Below are positions 31,412-32,636 of a stretch of 32,636 nucleotides of DNA, piece after piece (position 1 is the stretch's first letter; each line of letters opens with the position of its first letter). The position numbers and the translations under genes were made by a program. The notes under the pieces are model-generated. The model did not search any database, was not told the DNA's origin, and worked only from the letters and a program-made list of their open reading frames with translations. The DNA comes from DASSUC01 sp035649895 (GTDB lineage Bacteria > Actinomycetota > Actinomycetes > Mycobacteriales > Micromonosporaceae): assembly GCA_035649895.1 (NCBI GenBank), contig DASRIS010000007.1, positions 1 through 32,636 on the forward strand, given 5' to 3'.

Positions 31412-31813
31412 TCAGCGGTCGGTGTCCTCAGCCGTCTCGGCGAGCGCGTCGTGCACGCCGTCGGCGTAGCCGCGGGCGTACTCCCAGGTGACGTAGTGGT
31501 CCGGGTCGGGGTCGTACGCCGGCTCGTGCACCCGGGGCCGGCCCGAGCTGAGCAGGTGCTTGAGGTTGCCGCGGAGCAGGTCCCAGTCGAAGTAGTGCGG
31601 CTCGTGGCAGTCCTCGCACTCGATGACGAGCCCGCGGATCCCGGCCGGCGACAGCAGCGCCTGGTAGACCTCCAGGTCGGCCAGGTCCTCCAGCACGTCC
31701 TGCCGTTCTCCGGCCGACAGCGGCTCCAGGTCGTCGTCACCTTCCATCGCGTCAAGGTCCGCCGAGGGATCCGTGGGATCCCCGGTGAACGGGTCGACCG
31801 GCTCATCCTGCAC
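31412..31813 (-). CDS. DUF5319 family protein
   Basis: A 133-residue acidic protein conserved across actinobacteria. Features are DVLEDLADLEVYQALL, then GIRGLVIECEDCHEPHYF with a CxxCH motif (C66, C69) that could bind metal, and HYVTWEYARGYADGVHD near the end. Function is unknown. It starts at GTG 31813, with TACGGT 6 nt upstream (leaderless-type). GGAGG also occurs but ends only 1 nt from the start, too close to act as a ribosome-binding site. It diverges from guaB, the neighbourhood in which this family is usually found. Confidence 0.88.
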   Translation of the reverse strand: MQDEPVDPFTGDPTDPSADLDAMEGDDDLEPLSAGERQDVLEDLADLEVYQALLSPAGIRGLVIECEDCHEPHYFDWDLLRGNLKHLLSSGRPRVHEPAYDPDPDHYVTWEYARGYADGVHDALAETAEDTDR

Positions 31814-31825
31814 GCCTCCACCGTA
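31813..31825 (-). promoter_or_regulatory. putative leaderless promoter of the DUF5319 gene (-10 TACGGT)
   Basis: On the minus strand TACGGT (31825-31820) is followed by 6 nt and the GTG at 31813. Confidence 0.45.
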
Positions 31826-31918
31826 TCCCTGAACCGGGCGAGCCGTCGGCCCACCTGTCCGGTCCAGGCCAGTCCACTGAGTAGGATGAGATCGACGCGC
31901 GCGCGAGGAGACCTTTCA

Positions 31919-32636
31919 GTGGGCCATTCGTCCGACCTTCCCTCCGGCACCGTGACCACCAGCCACCGCCTGGGCGGTCCGTACCCCGAACGACCAGGAG
32001 GTGAGCAGGCGCTGCCGGTCGGGCTCACCTTCGACGACGTCCTGCTGCTGCCGGCCGAGTCCGATGTGGTGCCGAGCCAGGTGGACACCGCCACCCGGCT
32101 CACCCGCCGGGTCACCATGGCGGTCCCCCTGGTGTCCAGCGCCATGGACACGGTGACCGAGGCCCGCATGGCGATCGCCATGGCCCGCCAGGGCGGCATC
32201 GGCGTGCTGCACCGCAACCTGTCACCGGACGAGCAGGCGCTCCATGTCGACCTGGTGAAGCGGTCCGAGGCGGGCATGGTCACCAACCCGATCACCTGCT
32301 CGCCTGAGGACACCCTGGCCGAGGTCGACCAGCTGTGCGCGCGGTACCGCATCTCCGGTGTCCCGGTGGTAGACCCGGCCGGGCAGCTGGTGGGCATCGT
32401 GACCAACCGCGACATGCGCTTCGTCACCGACAGCTCGCTCCAGGTACGCGAGATCATGACGCCGATGCCGCTGGTCACGGCGCCGGTCGGGGTCTCCTCG
32501 GCGGACGCGCTGGCCCTGCTGCGCCGGCACAAGGTGGAGAAGCTGCCGCTGGTCGACCCCCTGGGCCGGCTGCGTGGCCTGATCACCGTCAAGGACTTCG
32601 CCAAGAGCCAGCAGTTCCCGCACGCCACCAAGGACG
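31919..32636 (+). CDS. guaB: IMP dehydrogenase GuaB, N-terminal part (runs off the right edge)
   Basis: Oxidises IMP to XMP with NAD, the committed step of GTP synthesis. The frame is open from GTG 31919 to the window end (239 full codons). It reads LPVGLTFDDVLLLPAES and SSAMDTVTEARMAIAMARQ, then GGIGVLHRNLSPDEQ. The CBS-pair (Bateman) insert follows, with VKRSEAGMVTNPI, EDTLAEVDQLCARYRISG and GLITVKDFAKSQQFPHA. GAGGAG lies about 9 nt before the GTG. TAGGAT at 31882-31887 is a possible -10 box giving a leader of about 25-30 nt. The catalytic Cys loop lies beyond the window. Confidence 0.95.
   Translation, partial: MGHSSDLPSGTVTTSHRLGGPYPERPGGEQALPVGLTFDDVLLLPAESDVVPSQVDTATRLTRRVTMAVPLVSSAMDTVTEARMAIAMARQGGIGVLHRNLSPDEQALHVDLVKRSEAGMVTNPITCSPEDTLAEVDQLCARYRISGVPVVDPAGQLVGIVTNRDMRFVTDSSLQVREIMTPMPLVTAPVGVSSADALALLRRHKVEKLPLVDPLGRLRGLITVKDFAKSQQFPHATKD

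Overview
The window reads as about 72-73% GC chromosomal DNA from a filamentous actinobacterium, most likely of the family Micromonosporaceae. The signs are dense GTG/ATG starts with 1-10 nt gene overlaps, TANNNT -10 boxes placed 6-7 nt before start codons, a whiD/bldM-type divergent regulator pair close to groESL and guaB, and a GroEL1 with a His-rich tail. Genus and species cannot be fixed from the sequence alone.

Layout. (1) 1-1.8 kb: accessory and decayed DNA. It holds the 5' end of a DUF222/13E12-family HNH-nuclease gene (minus strand) behind an SOS-box-like dyad, then the wreck of a sensor kinase/response regulator operon collapsed into one fused pseudogene. (2) 1.8-12.0 kb: conserved housekeeping. 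glmS, acpS and the bifunctional NAD(P)HX repair gene are followed by a bidirectional terminator, a cold-shock gene (minus) and alr. Next comes a tightly overlapping seven-gene run: alpha/beta hydrolase, family-4 uracil-DNA glycosylase, tsaE, tsaB, rimI, tsaD and an 88-aa protein. tsaE, tsaB and tsaD together make the t6A37 tRNA modification machinery. (3) 12.0-17.6 kb: an inserted or eroding island. It contains a STAND-type ATPase-WD40 gene broken by frameshifts and a nonsense codon, an intact overlapping alpha/beta-hydrolase-like gene, a decayed HigBA-like toxin-antitoxin pair, and a VapBC-like pair with an intact antitoxin and a frameshifted toxin. (4) 17.7-21.3 kb: two overlapping genes for a heterodimeric ABC exporter with one degenerate ATP site. 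(5) 21.3-28.1 kb: a YbaK-type deacylase and a THUMP-like methyltransferase (both minus), then groES-groEL1 under two CIRCE operators, a small membrane protein and a membrane-anchored molybdopterin oxidoreductase. (6) 28.1-32.6 kb: whiD-like and bldM-like regulators (divergent), a membrane protein, an Xre regulator with an operator cluster, a DUF5319 protein and the first 239 codons of guaB.

Two window-wide themes stand out. First, short tandem repeats (14-29 bp periods, each locus with its own unit) lie at or across the 3' ends of ten genes at nine loci. In several the stop codon itself is part of the repeated unit, and three genes also carry internal 21-bp or low-complexity expansions. Second, at least seven genes have a TANNNT box exactly 6-7 nt before the start codon and no Shine-Dalgarno sequence, the signature of leaderless transcripts. 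The best candidate for an unusual system is the STAND-WD40/hydrolase pair. Here the ATPase gene is broken, so any function would have to be studied in intact relatives.
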